From CANHBY01 sp031374415 (lineage in GTDB: Bacteria; Pseudomonadota; Gammaproteobacteria; Burkholderiales; Burkholderiaceae_C), in NCBI GenBank assembly GCA_031374415.1, contig JANMGB010000325.1, positions 1 through 25,147 of the forward strand: a stretch of DNA of 25,147 bases. Reading direction: 5' to 3'. Made by a program: the position numbers and the translations under genes. Below, one piece after another: positions 16,401 to 23,347 of this stretch. The notes beneath the pieces are model-generated. The model was given only the letters and a program-made list of their open reading frames with translations. It made no database searches and was not told the DNA's origin. The number at the start of each line of letters is the position of its first letter. The stretch's first letter is position 1.

Positions 16401-18357
16401 ATGGGCCGCAATCGTGACGCACATGCCTGAGCGCGCGACGGTCGAGTTTGCGCTGCCGCCGTTTGAGATTGCTGCAGGCGTGCGCGTGCTGCGCACGTGC
16501 GTGCGCGACGGCACCGAGTACGCCGAGCTGGAGAATACGCGCGACGCCTGCACGTGGGCGCTTGCGCTGACGAACGACGAAGCGCGCTTTGTCGCACAAG
16601 CCGATGCGCTGGCAGCCACGGAACGCGACGCGCGAGAGCAAGCAGCAAACGCGGCCGCGTACACGCGCGATTTGGGCTTGGCCGACCTGCTCGCCGAGCA
16701 AGCTGACTTGCTTGCCGAGCTGGGAAGCGCTGCATTTGTTGCGGCCGAGGCGCGCGTGTATGAGGCGCGCCTAGCGCTGCAATCCACTGATGTGCAGCGC
16801 GCAGCGCAAGATGCAGCACAGCAAGCCATTGATGCGCAGCGCGCAGAGCAAGATGCTGCAAGCAACTTGCAGATCGCAGAGGAAGATTTTGGAGTTGCGT
16901 TGCTATTTGACGATGCCGCAACAACAGCGGAAGACAAGATCAAAGCAGCGCAAGAGGCATTTGAGGACGCGCAAGCAACAGCCAAGCAAGCCACGCGTAT
17001 TGCGCGCGTGCTGGGCGAGCGCGCTGACACATTGTCGCGTGCAATAGGCGAAATGGAGCGTGCGCTTTATGCAGCCGTTCGTCATCCAGAGTACGTGCGC
17101 GCGGGAGAGGCGCGTGCACGCACGGCACAGCTTGCGCAGCGTATTGCCGCACATCCGGCAAGCGCGCTGAATGCCACTGCGCAGACGGCGATGCGCGCAG
17201 CCAAGGCAGAGCGAGATCGGCTGGTGACGCGCTGGGCTGTGCTATGTGGCGGCCAGAGTCTCGAGAACGCCGCAGCAAGCGTGCGTGGCCAGCGGAGGAT
17301 TGACAGCGTGCCCGACTGGCGCGGGCGGCACAGCGCGACGTACCGCATGCCGACACCGCCGCGCAACTCGGCGCCTGCAGACCGCGGCGACGTGCCGCTT
17401 GTGTTTGCCTCGAGCGCGCCCTTGCTTGCGCGCACTGCTGGCAATGGCTCGTCGTACAGCGTTGCGGACAGGCGCACACTGCTGGCTGAGCAGGTGCTTG
17501 CGCTGGCCGTGCGCGGCATGCCCGGCACGCTGCGCGAGCGCGGCGCCCGTGCTGAAGTACTGGCGCTTGCCGCGGCAAACGCGCAGGACGCGGCAGGCCT
17601 GCGCGCAGGCGTGCGCGAGCACCATGCATACATGGCCGCGTCGGCCAGCCTGCTGAGCGGCGTGCCCGCAGCGGCGCCCGCGGCGGCACCCGCAAACCGC
17701 AACTGGTCTGGCGGCGCATTTGTGCCGATTGGCGCTTACGCACAGAGCGCCGTGGCGTGCGACTTGTGGAGCACAAGCGAAAGCCCAGAGCACGGTGAAG
17801 TGACTGACGAAGCGCAGCCGCTTGGGTGTGGCATGGGCGGCCATGGCCTTGCGCCGCTGTACGCAGACGCGGCTTGGACCGATAATGACGATGACAACAA
17901 CACGTGGGGCGTCGGCCGTGGCCTGGGCGTCGGCGTCGGCGCCAACTGGTCTGACAGTGAGAGTGACGCAAGTGACTCGCTAGACTCGTGGAACTCGTGG
18001 GACATGCCTGCCGTCCCGCCGCTCGGCGTGCGCGCTGTGCAAGCCGCACCGTCGCCGCTTGGCGCGCTTCCTGCACCGGCCGCACGCACTACGAGCCCGT
18101 GGTCGCGCGCGTACGCCGCGTGGAATTCGGCCGCGCGCAGTGCCAGCGTCTCACCAAGCGCCGAGATTGCCGAGCAGTGGCACAGCGCCGTGCAGACTGC
18201 AAACGCGTCAGTTAGCGATGCCACCGCCGCGCTGCGTGCCTCGCCCGTGTTGTCGCGCGCCGGTGTCAGCACGTGGCTGGAAGCCGCGCTGGCGCATCGC
18301 GACAAGCTGCGCAGCACTGCCGGAGCGCTCAGCGCCGCCGTTGCTCAGCAAGTGTAG
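13414..18357 (+). CDS. Giant 1647-residue Ala-rich helical protein, possible virion or tegument protein
   Basis: ATG 13414 is the first in-frame ATG; the open frame back to 13348 relies on GTG. An acidic start (ATPGDDDDGD) leads into long helical regions with coiled-coil character at about 90-190 and 1080-1250, the latter rich in Gln and Ala (QRAAQDAAQQAIDAQRAEQD). A Pro-rich and Ala-rich hinge (about 698-725) and an acidic patch (SDEDSD) split the protein in two. Residues about 910-1030 hold a segment that resembles R-S-E ADP-ribosyltransferases: LVRG (R946), NTT (966-968) and VEFALPPFE (E1011). Near the C-terminus (about 1491-1529) is a Gly/Asp/Ser-rich stretch (DDDDNNTW, DSESDASDS). No signal peptide or membrane segment is seen. 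Its size and composition suit a scaffold or inner virion protein; this is inference. It precedes the AT-rich repeat block. Confidence 0.85.
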   Translation: MATPGDDDDGDILPGMPRAAALALATVAPQVGDDQLALAEAAAVSVLSLKIDLTEDAGAARAGWIERAREAVGPAAGLSAEQTYQRIEFLRSLTASIEGQMPARRAAVEEARRALADAQTPLETEVRTVQLAQLADEIADYEASKAELRDTLSKLRAAYDNALYSVDVARAQITVARDAQDTLEAALEQPERLAGARASMDVRAGAGPVRIELPRVALPGTLRVYASWQPLNVLAFAELEQDGAELDENDVESVAFNAPLQAARAARMAQNEGTWAEQGVRIDGLATGEQQAAAWSRTGATLAPGAWPVLVIAQPRDMHTGIWSLRVQDTTAAAAELRANTKAWLGAATDEAATLITRVVRYGLARPASTERALEPNALGALDMLLSDKVLADARNPAALDATDLANRRQVFADKSIELRDLALDTDTPQAVNAFEAATEELVQVARDGIADNSLTNGMLELAQNAVQANDQVAVARNDQEAARTDLQQYDAAVTGATNNPPALAAVLRDNGASRDDGAASEDPIKRIEASPALLDDVIDPRANPPATDVNVIAARQAFVGAFYAISDTNAVTAEEQDTLNKAAKNYENVTSEEQRQSVLDALNAQRSDVQGKITYYETLAGMAPLAELYDTVAIAELIEQFRALRAVAVEDATSKYENAQAAKSAAIDKFENALLNAPEPVSAKKKRSNAAGTATAPPPPPPSPPATAAANAAAAAPAPAAAAVESDEDSDVGAASGAASDTDAERRVKAQQIAMRRRGLRAPSSFRELVQSLVDSINALFVSLTANGPDVDQQADEVRMYWTELRRAAFVTAAANADIANVNVALSTVDESARYTDVAREFVDAARALLRGQPSTARTATLGQLALLGGNPVLASEASIPRAYLYVLPLAADDQLSAASVRTEDQVLVDMATVYNLDSTVNLRNAALLPDYGAAQRAVFNILVRGNPMDADEPRTYARYATVLNTTPANLPAGAGFPAHALWLALPVPRRTDAAWAAIVTHMPERATVEFALPPFEIAAGVRVLRTCVRDGTEYAELENTRDACTWALALTNDEARFVAQADALAATERDAREQAANAAAYTRDLGLADLLAEQADLLAELGSAAFVAAEARVYEARLALQSTDVQRAAQDAAQQAIDAQRAEQDAASNLQIAEEDFGVALLFDDAATTAEDKIKAAQEAFEDAQATAKQATRIARVLGERADTLSRAIGEMERALYAAVRHPEYVRAGEARARTAQLAQRIAAHPASALNATAQTAMRAAKAERDRLVTRWAVLCGGQSLENAAASVRGQRRIDSVPDWRGRHSATYRMPTPPRNSAPADRGDVPLVFASSAPLLARTAGNGSSYSVADRRTLLAEQVLALAVRGMPGTLRERGARAEVLALAAANAQDAAGLRAGVREHHAYMAASASLLSGVPAAAPAAAPANRNWSGGAFVPIGAYAQSAVACDLWSTSESPEHGEVTDEAQPLGCGMGGHGLAPLYADAAWTDNDDDNNTWGVGRGLGVGVGANWSDSESDASDSLDSWNSWDMPAVPPLGVRAVQAAPSPLGALPAPAARTTSPWSRAYAAWNSAARSASVSPSAEIAEQWHSAVQTANASVSDATAALRASPVLSRAGVSTWLEAALAHRDKLRSTAGALSAAVAQQV

Positions 18358-19081
18358 GCGTGCAAGTGGCAAGAAACATGACAAATTCAAGTAAATTGGC
18401 ATTTAAAGACATTTTCTAAAATTTGGTCACCGTTCACCCCGAGGTGTGCGCACAACGCTAGATTGGTACAGTTCAAGTGATATTATGTGATTACACTAAT
18501 ATACATATATAAGTATATATAATCTATAGTTAACACGATTTAAAGCATACGTGCTTTGCGCAATAATGTGGTAAACCATATTTAAATAATATAATTATGT
18601 GCATTTAAACAGGTGTTTTAAAATTTGGTCACCGTTTACCCCGTGCATGCGCACGACGCTAGATTGGCACAGTTCAAGTGATATTATGATATTACATTAA
18701 TATATGTATATAAATGCATTTTGCATGTGGTTTACGCGATTTAAGTTGCACTGGCAGTTGAAATAAAATGTATAAAATAACAATAACATGGATATAAAAC
18801 AGGTGTTTTAAAATTCGGTCACCGCTTACCCCGTGCATGCGCACAACGCTAGATTGGCACAGTTCAAGTGATATTATGTAATTACAATAATACGCTGATA
18901 ATATGACATTTTAATGTATTTATCATTCATTAGTTTTTACGTGGCGCGTGTTATTCACAATATAATCATGATAATACGAACGTAAATAGTGTACATTAAA
19001 CAGGTGTTCTAAAATTCGGTCACCGCTTACCCCGTACACGCGCACGACGCTAGATTGGCACAGTTCAAGTGATATTATGTA

Positions 19082-19172
19082 ATTACAATAAAGCATATAT
19101 TTAGAGTATATATCAAATAATTTTGATGCATTTCCAATGCGCATAGTGTCTGCCTAAAATAAGTACAATTAT
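19082..19172 (+). repeat. Spacer of unit 4, near-identical to spacer of unit 6
   Basis: This 91-base spacer recurs at 19461-19551 with four mismatches by direct comparison, offset 379 bases (two units). Other spacers are much more diverged. Confidence 0.85.
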
Positions 19173-19460
19173 CATAATATGTACATTAAACAGGTGTTTA
19201 AAAATTAAGCACGTGTCCACCCCATGTTGCGCAGCTACGCTAGATTGGCACAGTTGAAATGATATTATGTAATTACAATAATACAAGCATATAATTCCTT
19301 ATTTAGGTAATATTTATTATTTACCACCTCACGCGCGTACGTGATTAAATACTATAATTATGCATAATGTGGATGTAAACAAGTGTTTAAAAATTACGCA
19401 CGTGTCCACCCCATGTTGCGCAGCTACGCTAGATTGGCACAGTTCAAGTGATATTATGAG

Positions 19461-19551
19461 ATTACAATAAAGCATATATTTAGAGTATATATCAAATAAT
19501 TTTGATGCATTTCCAATGCGCACAGTATCTGCCGAAAATAAATACAATTAT
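19461..19551 (+). repeat. Spacer of unit 6, copy of unit 4 spacer
   Basis: Second copy of the 91-base spacer at 19082-19172. The adjoining cores belong to different subtypes (GGTCACCG in unit 4, CACGTG in unit 6), so the copy did not simply carry whole units; recombination or gene conversion is implied. Confidence 0.85.
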
Positions 19552-19742
19552 GCGTAATGTGGATTTAAACAAGTGTTTAAAAATTAAGCACGTGTTTACC
19601 CCGTGTTGCGCAGCTACGCTAGATTGGCACAGTTCAAGTGATATTATGTGATTACAATGAAACATGTATATAAATTATTATTTATGTTTTTTTTTACGTG
19701 TGCAGGTGCGGGGGTATTTTGATGTATGGCAAGCGATGCGCT

Positions 19743-20588
19743 TTACGACATGTGCAGGTTGTAGCCGGTCATGAAAGGCCGGTTGGCAGCATGCCGTACG
19801 TGGCGCATGAGAAAGTACCAGAAGCCATAGGCGGCGATGCCGCCAACAAAGGGCATGACCATGCCGATCCACAGGTCGCCGCCGTGCGGGATGGACACGC
19901 CCGAGCGCACGTTGGCGGCCAAGCGGATTGAGACTTCGTAAAACGGGTCAAAAGCGGCACCTGACACGCGGTAAAGGCCAAAGCCTAGACCGGCGCGCAG
20001 CAGACCAATGGCAAAATCTTGACCTGGCGTGTTGCACCAGAGCAAAATGGCGAGGACGAGCATCATCGGGCCGACAATTTCTGCGAGCACGCGAGCGCCC
20101 GTGCTAAAGGCGTACACGTTCGGGTCGCCTGCACTTGGCGAGCCAAGCGGCGCAGCCAGCGCAAGCGCCGTTGCCGTGTCTGTGCCAAGTACGAGCAGCG
20201 CAGCAAGGATCCAGGCCGCAAACTGCACCGCAAGGATGCAAATGTGCAAAAAGTGCATGCACGTGCCGCCGCACCAGGACGAGAACCAGTGCAGCAGCGT
20301 CAGCACGGGGTTGAAATAGTACGCATGCACGCCAAGCAGCGAATAGGCGATCGCCAGCCCGGCACCATAAGCAAGTGGGGCACCAATGTTCTGAAAAGCG
20401 GGCGTGGCCGCAATTGAGATAACAATGGTAAGATAGGCAATGCCGAACACGCCTGCAAACTCGGAGGCAATCGCCAGCCAGAACGACGTTTTGACAGTCT
20501 CCACGTGAATCGCCTGCACAGTACGTGCAACCATGCCCGTGGGCTCGGTCACCAAGACCTTGACACCAGGCACTGCTGCGGAAATCAT
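19743..20588 (-). CDS. Aquaporin-like (MIP family) channel with altered NPA motifs
   Basis: This 281-residue protein has six membrane segments in the two-half layout of the major intrinsic protein family, which moves water or small neutral solutes. Half one: ASEFAGVFGIAYLTIVI (41-57), then GLAIAYSLLGVHAYYFNPVL (77-96), where NPV (93-95) replaces NPA after the usual G-x-H context. Half two: LAEIVGPMMLVLAILL (168-183), AIGLLRAGLGFGLYRVSG (193-210), then AAFDPFYEV, where D214-P215-F216 replaces NPA and Y217 replaces the arginine of the selectivity filter. Length suits the family. The changed asparagine and missing arginine suggest a different solute, an ion pathway, or loss of transport. ATG 20588 has a CA-rich leader and two GCATAAGG elements. 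The gene ends near the AT-rich repeats. A protein of another six-helix fold is possible but fits less well. Confidence 0.75.
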   Translation of the reverse strand: MISAAVPGVKVLVTEPTGMVARTVQAIHVETVKTSFWLAIASEFAGVFGIAYLTIVISIAATPAFQNIGAPLAYGAGLAIAYSLLGVHAYYFNPVLTLLHWFSSWCGGTCMHFLHICILAVQFAAWILAALLVLGTDTATALALAAPLGSPSAGDPNVYAFSTGARVLAEIVGPMMLVLAILLWCNTPGQDFAIGLLRAGLGFGLYRVSGAAFDPFYEVSIRLAANVRSGVSIPHGGDLWIGMVMPFVGGIAAYGFWYFLMRHVRHAANRPFMTGYNLHMS

Positions 20589-20631
20589 GGTGCCTGTGCG
20601 GGTGTGTATGTGTGTTTACGCGCACGCGCGC

Positions 20632-20655
20632 GGCCTTATGCGCGGCCTTATGCGC
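20632..20655 (-). promoter_or_regulatory. Two tandem GCGCATAAGGCC elements upstream of the aquaporin-like gene
   Basis: On the minus strand GCGCATAAGGCC occurs twice in tandem (20655-20644 and 20643-20632). The GCATAAGG parts lie 46-53 and 58-65 bases before ATG 20588. A third copy in the opposite direction lies at 20768-20779, pointing to the divergent gene. Confidence 0.55.
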
Positions 20656-20715
20656 GCACACGCGCGCACACGCGCACACGTGTACGCACGTGTACGCACG
20701 TGTACGCACGTGCAC
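20649..20715. repeat. 67-base perfect purine-pyrimidine alternation
   Basis: Every step from 20649 to 20715 alternates pyrimidine and purine, through GCGCAC-type units and then three copies of the 10-base unit TGTACGCACG (20681-20710). This is long for such a tract and is a strong Z-DNA candidate. It lies in the divergent promoter between the genes starting at 20588 and 20861. Confidence 0.85.
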
Positions 20716-20767
20716 TGATTAGCGTCACAGTGCTTGACGCCAAGGTCACACCTGGCGGCGCGGCGGC

Positions 20768-20779
20768 GCGCATAAGGCC
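20768..20779 (+). promoter_or_regulatory. GCGCATAAGGCC element facing the 20861 gene
   Basis: Same 12 bases as the tandem pair at 20632-20655 but on the plus strand, so each divergent gene has the element in its own sense. It lies 82-93 bases before ATG 20861. A (GC)n tract (20805-20821) follows it. Confidence 0.5.
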
Positions 20780-20860
20780 CCACGCGCGCATGTGCGGACA
20801 CACTTGCGCGCGCGCGCGCGCCTGCGTGCCTTTGAACTTGCATCTACCAAACCGCCAGTC

Positions 20861-21349
20861 ATGGCCGTGCCGCAAGATACAAGCTCGCCCGCGCTGCTTG
20901 ACAGTCTTATGGACGAACTGCACACGCTTCACCGCGACATTACCCGCGCGTCCGCGGACCCATCACCGTTTATGTACACGAGCATTGTTGAAGCGTACGC
21001 GCACGTACACGGTGTCGCGGCTGCCGTGTGCGCAGCCGCCGACCGCATGGCTGACGACGGGGGACGCGCTGCACAGCAGTGCCGAGCGCTTGCGCGCGCC
21101 GCGCTTGCGGCAGGGCGGCAGCCGCCACCCGACGCAAACACCGCAGCGACACTGGGTGCGCTTAGCGCCTGGTGCGCCACGGCCACGGATGCTGCATGTG
21201 CGTGCGACGCGGCCGCGCACATGCGCGAGCGACTGTGCGCTGAATTTCCCGGCTTGCCGCTGGCCGCGCTGCCGCAACCGCCGCGCATGTGGTACGTGCC
21301 TGCGCTCGATGACGGCGCCGTGCTGGGCACGTGGCACGGCGCTACTTAA
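20861..21349 (+). CDS. Unknown 162-residue helical protein
   Basis: ATG 20861 starts the protein; the frame extending back to 20792 depends on GTG and reads through low-complexity sequence. The product looks all-helical and Ala/Cys-rich (LLDSLMDELHTLHRDITRAS, VAAAVCAAADRMADDG, WCATATDAACACDAAAHMRE), with a Pro-rich C-terminal part (FPGLPLAALPQPPRMWYVPA). No membrane segment, metal site or known motif is evident. Its TAA stop overlaps the TTAAGG element of the next gene, 50 bases upstream of ATG 21400. I do not recognise the family. Confidence 0.7.
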   Translation: MAVPQDTSSPALLDSLMDELHTLHRDITRASADPSPFMYTSIVEAYAHVHGVAAAVCAAADRMADDGGRAAQQCRALARAALAAGRQPPPDANTAATLGALSAWCATATDAACACDAAAHMRERLCAEFPGLPLAALPQPPRMWYVPALDDGAVLGTWHGAT

Positions 21350-21396
21350 GGCACATGGAATGCGCGTGCGTACACACACCCACACACACACACACA
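21346..21396 (+). promoter_or_regulatory. TTAAGG element plus CA-rich leader before the papain-like gene
   Basis: TTAAGG (21346-21351) lies 49-54 bases before ATG 21400 and resembles the ATAAGG core of other elements. A CA tract (21371-21396, one CC interruption) fills the space up to four bases before the ATG. The element overlaps the stop of the upstream gene. Confidence 0.4.
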
Positions 21397-21399
21397 TTC

Positions 21400-22329
21400 A
21401 TGGCAGCGCGCTACACGGCGTTGCCTATGGACGAGGCGCGGCCCGTGCTTGCGCCTGCCGTCGAGGCGCGCGTCGCCGCTGCGCGCGAACGTTTGGCGCG
21501 CGACAGCACGGGGCCGTACGACCCTGAACGTCACGCGTTTGCGGAGACCGTGCTTTTCTGCACCATTCACACCAACAACTGGACCGAGGAACCCACCTGG
21601 GTTGACTGGTTGGCCGCGCGCTTTAGCGGGCCGAACATGCATTGCGAACTATGGGGCGGCAACAATGGCGCCATGGGCGATCTGGCGCTATCATCCAAGC
21701 GCGGCACACCAGTCGCGCTTGCAACCGGCAGCGCGATGAACCCGCTTACCTGGCCGCGCAAACTAGCCAAATGGTGGAATCCGACGTACGACAAGGACCA
21801 TGGCACATTCCTCACGCCGCGCACGTTCAACAAGTTGGGCATGTACAACTACGCGCATTTGAGAATGACCCCGGCCGAGAAAGACCAGATCATGGTGCTC
21901 GCAGCCGAGCGCGCGGGGCTGCCCTTTGCGACAGGTGCCATGTACCGCTCCAGCATAAGCTGGTTGGCCAAGGTCACCACGTCCGTACCGATAGACCGCA
22001 GATCTTACTTTTGCTCCGAGTATGTGCACGACGTTTTGCGCCACACACTTGACCAAGCTGGGCGCTCGGTGCTTTATCGCCTACTGCCGCCCGGGCATGA
22101 ACTTGTCACGTGCAATTCGGGAGCTGTTTCGCCAACGGCTTTGACCAACGCGTTGCTAGCGGAAGACGCAACCACGCGCGGCGTGCAGCACGCAATCAAC
22201 CCTAACACGGGCACTGCCGAGTTGCACAGGGCTGTCAGCGCATACTATGGTGTTGCGCCAGTTGCGCCCGCAGCCGCCACACTGGACACTACCAGCTCTT
22301 TGGTGGGGCCTTGGGCGCGTACGCACTAG
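21400..22329 (+). CDS. Permuted papain-like (NlpC/P60 superfamily, YiiX type) protein
   Basis: ATG 21400 gives 309 residues; earlier in-frame starts lie in the upstream gene. The protein has the circularly permuted papain order: the histidine first, in NMHCELWGG (H81), and the cysteine late, in SYFCSEYVHDVL (C205). The phrase CSE[LY]V is characteristic of YiiX/YebB-like and poxvirus G6-like members, which are predicted thiol peptidases, amidases or acyltransferases acting on peptide or lipid bonds. The residues after the histidine (HCEL) also fit. Between them are about 120 residues with a KxGMYNYAHL and AERAGLPFATGAMY segment, the latter matching the helix before the cysteine strand in the family. 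The last 80 residues are Ala-rich and probably flexible. No signal peptide is seen, so it probably acts inside the cell or in the virion. Substrate is unknown. Confidence 0.75.
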   Translation: MAARYTALPMDEARPVLAPAVEARVAAARERLARDSTGPYDPERHAFAETVLFCTIHTNNWTEEPTWVDWLAARFSGPNMHCELWGGNNGAMGDLALSSKRGTPVALATGSAMNPLTWPRKLAKWWNPTYDKDHGTFLTPRTFNKLGMYNYAHLRMTPAEKDQIMVLAAERAGLPFATGAMYRSSISWLAKVTTSVPIDRRSYFCSEYVHDVLRHTLDQAGRSVLYRLLPPGHELVTCNSGAVSPTALTNALLAEDATTRGVQHAINPNTGTAELHRAVSAYYGVAPVAPAAATLDTTSSLVGPWARTH

Positions 22330-22387
22330 CACAGCGGCGCCCGATGCGCACGCGTGCGCGCGCAGTTGCAGGCTAGAAAGACATGCC

Positions 22388-22393
22388 AATAAA
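22388..22393 (+). terminator. Possible AATAAA polyadenylation signal
   Basis: AATAAA lies 59 bases after the stop of the papain-like gene in the AT-rich gap before the converging 22476 gene. The motif is not found after most other genes here, so it may be chance. Confidence 0.3.
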
Positions 22394-22475
22394 CCGCACA
22401 TGACCTATATGTGAGATTAAGCGCATATATTGTGTATTTTTCTTAATTTTACTTGTTTTGCACGTGCGCGCGCTG

Positions 22476-23228
22476 TCACTCTAACAAACTGGCGGTCATG
22501 TGCTTGTCGAGTCTGGCGTTGAGCTTAAGCGCCTCGAACAGCTCGGGCACGTTTGCCGCATCTGCCGTGGCCGCAGGCGCGTTGCGCGTTGAAGCCAAGT
22601 CCAATGCCCATGCATTTGCTCGGCTAAGCAGCTCTGGCGACACTGTAATCCGCACAGTGTCGCCGCCGCGGGGCACCAGCGCATGCAGCCGAGCGTGTAG
22701 CAAGCGTGCGACCCAGCGTGCAAGAGCACGTCTTACGACAGGGCCTGCGTCAAGTGCGCTAAGCGCTTGCCAGTCGGCACGCGCGGGCTCGGCAGCGGTC
22801 AGCATTCGCGCCAGCGGCGCTTGCAGCGCGCTCCATTGCGCCCTGTCGGCTTCTGTGCCTTTCTGCCACACGTTGACGACAATTTGGTGCGCGGCACGTG
22901 TGGCAGTGTGCGTGCTTGGAAGAGCAGCGTGCAGCTCGTACGGCAAGTCCTCTTCGGGCAGCAGCAGCGGGGCAGGCAGGCGGCTGGAACGACGCGCCAG
23001 CGCTCGCGCAACCAAGTCGCGTATGGTGTGCGCGTTAAGCCCAAGCTGCGCACGGTATGCGCGCGTGATGCGCATGCGAATGAATGTGCGCCGCTGGATG
23101 ACTTCACCAAGTGCCGCGTTTAGCGACGCGGCACTGTCAATTGTAACCCAGCCGTCTGTCTCTGCTGTGCTGAGTGTAGCAGCAGGCGCGCTTGCACTTG
23201 CACTTGCGCTTGCGCTTGCGCTTGCCAT
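22476..23228 (-). CDS. Unknown 250-residue Ala-rich protein
   Basis: ATG 23228 starts the protein; the frame back to 23339 depends on TTG. It begins with an alternating Ser-Ala run (about residues 2-14) encoded by a hexamer repeat. A mixed, probably folded region follows (TDGWVTIDSAASLNAALGEV, RRTFIRMRITRAYRAQLGLN), with a Leu/Pro segment (LPAPLLLPEEDLPYELHAAL) and helical Arg/Ala-rich stretches toward the C-terminus. I see no known motif. It lies 119 bases downstream of the coiled-coil gene on the same strand and has GCATATG at -42 to -48, so it probably has its own promoter. It converges on the papain-like gene. Confidence 0.72.
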   Translation of the reverse strand: MASASASASASASAPAATLSTAETDGWVTIDSAASLNAALGEVIQRRTFIRMRITRAYRAQLGLNAHTIRDLVARALARRSSRLPAPLLLPEEDLPYELHAALPSTHTATRAAHQIVVNVWQKGTEADRAQWSALQAPLARMLTAAEPARADWQALSALDAGPVVRRALARWVARLLHARLHALVPRGGDTVRITVSPELLSRANAWALDLASTRNAPAATADAANVPELFEALKLNARLDKHMTASLLE

Positions 23229-23269
23229 GGCGCTTGCGCAACAATTACGTACATGGCTTGTACACGCCA

Positions 23270-23276
23270 CATATGC
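23270..23276 (-). promoter_or_regulatory. GCATATG promoter-like element
   Basis: On the minus strand GCGCATATGTGG contains GCATATG 42-48 bases before ATG 23228, the same context and distance as GCATAAGG in other genes. Confidence 0.4.
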
Positions 23277-23347
23277 GCACCCTGTGCAGTGTGCTAGCGT
23301 GTGCGCGAGCGCGCGCGCGCGCTTGCGCGCTTGCGGCAAAGTTGGCT

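Larger units (their letters stand above)
18411..19660. repeat. Seven-unit AT-rich tandem repeat array, period 190 or 201 bases
   Basis: This array fills most of the 1385-base non-coding gap 18358-19742. TAGATTGGCACAGTTCAAGT (TAGATTGGTAC in unit 1) recurs at 18459, 18660, 18850, 19051, 19241, 19430 and 19620 (TTGAAAT variant in unit 5), giving steps of 201, 190, 201, 190, 189 and 190. Upstream of it AAACAGGTGTTT or AAACAAGTGTTT (5-base inverted arms) occurs in units 2-7 exactly 53 bases before TAGATT. Downstream follows GATATTATG and usually ATTACAATAA. Units 1-4 carry GGTCACCG; units 5-7 carry a CACGTG-type sequence at the same place. A GC-rich dyad (GTGCATGCGCAC or TGCGCA-centred) sits inside each core. 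Core is about 95 bases; spacers vary. Many short dyads in an AT-rich block fit iterons of a replication origin or a binding-site array; the function is unknown. Small frames here have no support. Confidence 0.9.

Noticed and set aside
16940..18085. 381-codon minus-strand frame opposite the giant gene
   Set aside because: The product is a low-complexity Arg/Ala/Cys-rich shadow without motifs; the plus-strand gene explains the region.
18923..19547. Two minus-strand open frames of 72-73 codons in the repeat array with related products (RIGNASKLFDIYSKYML)
   Set aside because: They resemble each other only because they lie on duplicated repeat spacers; they cross core boundaries, use non-coding-like AT-rich sequence and have no other support.
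18459..19650. tRNA-like or Pol III gene in each repeat unit (TTCAAGTG resembles a B box)
   Set aside because: The B-box match is incomplete, there is no good A box, no cloverleaf and no T-run terminator at a fixed place.
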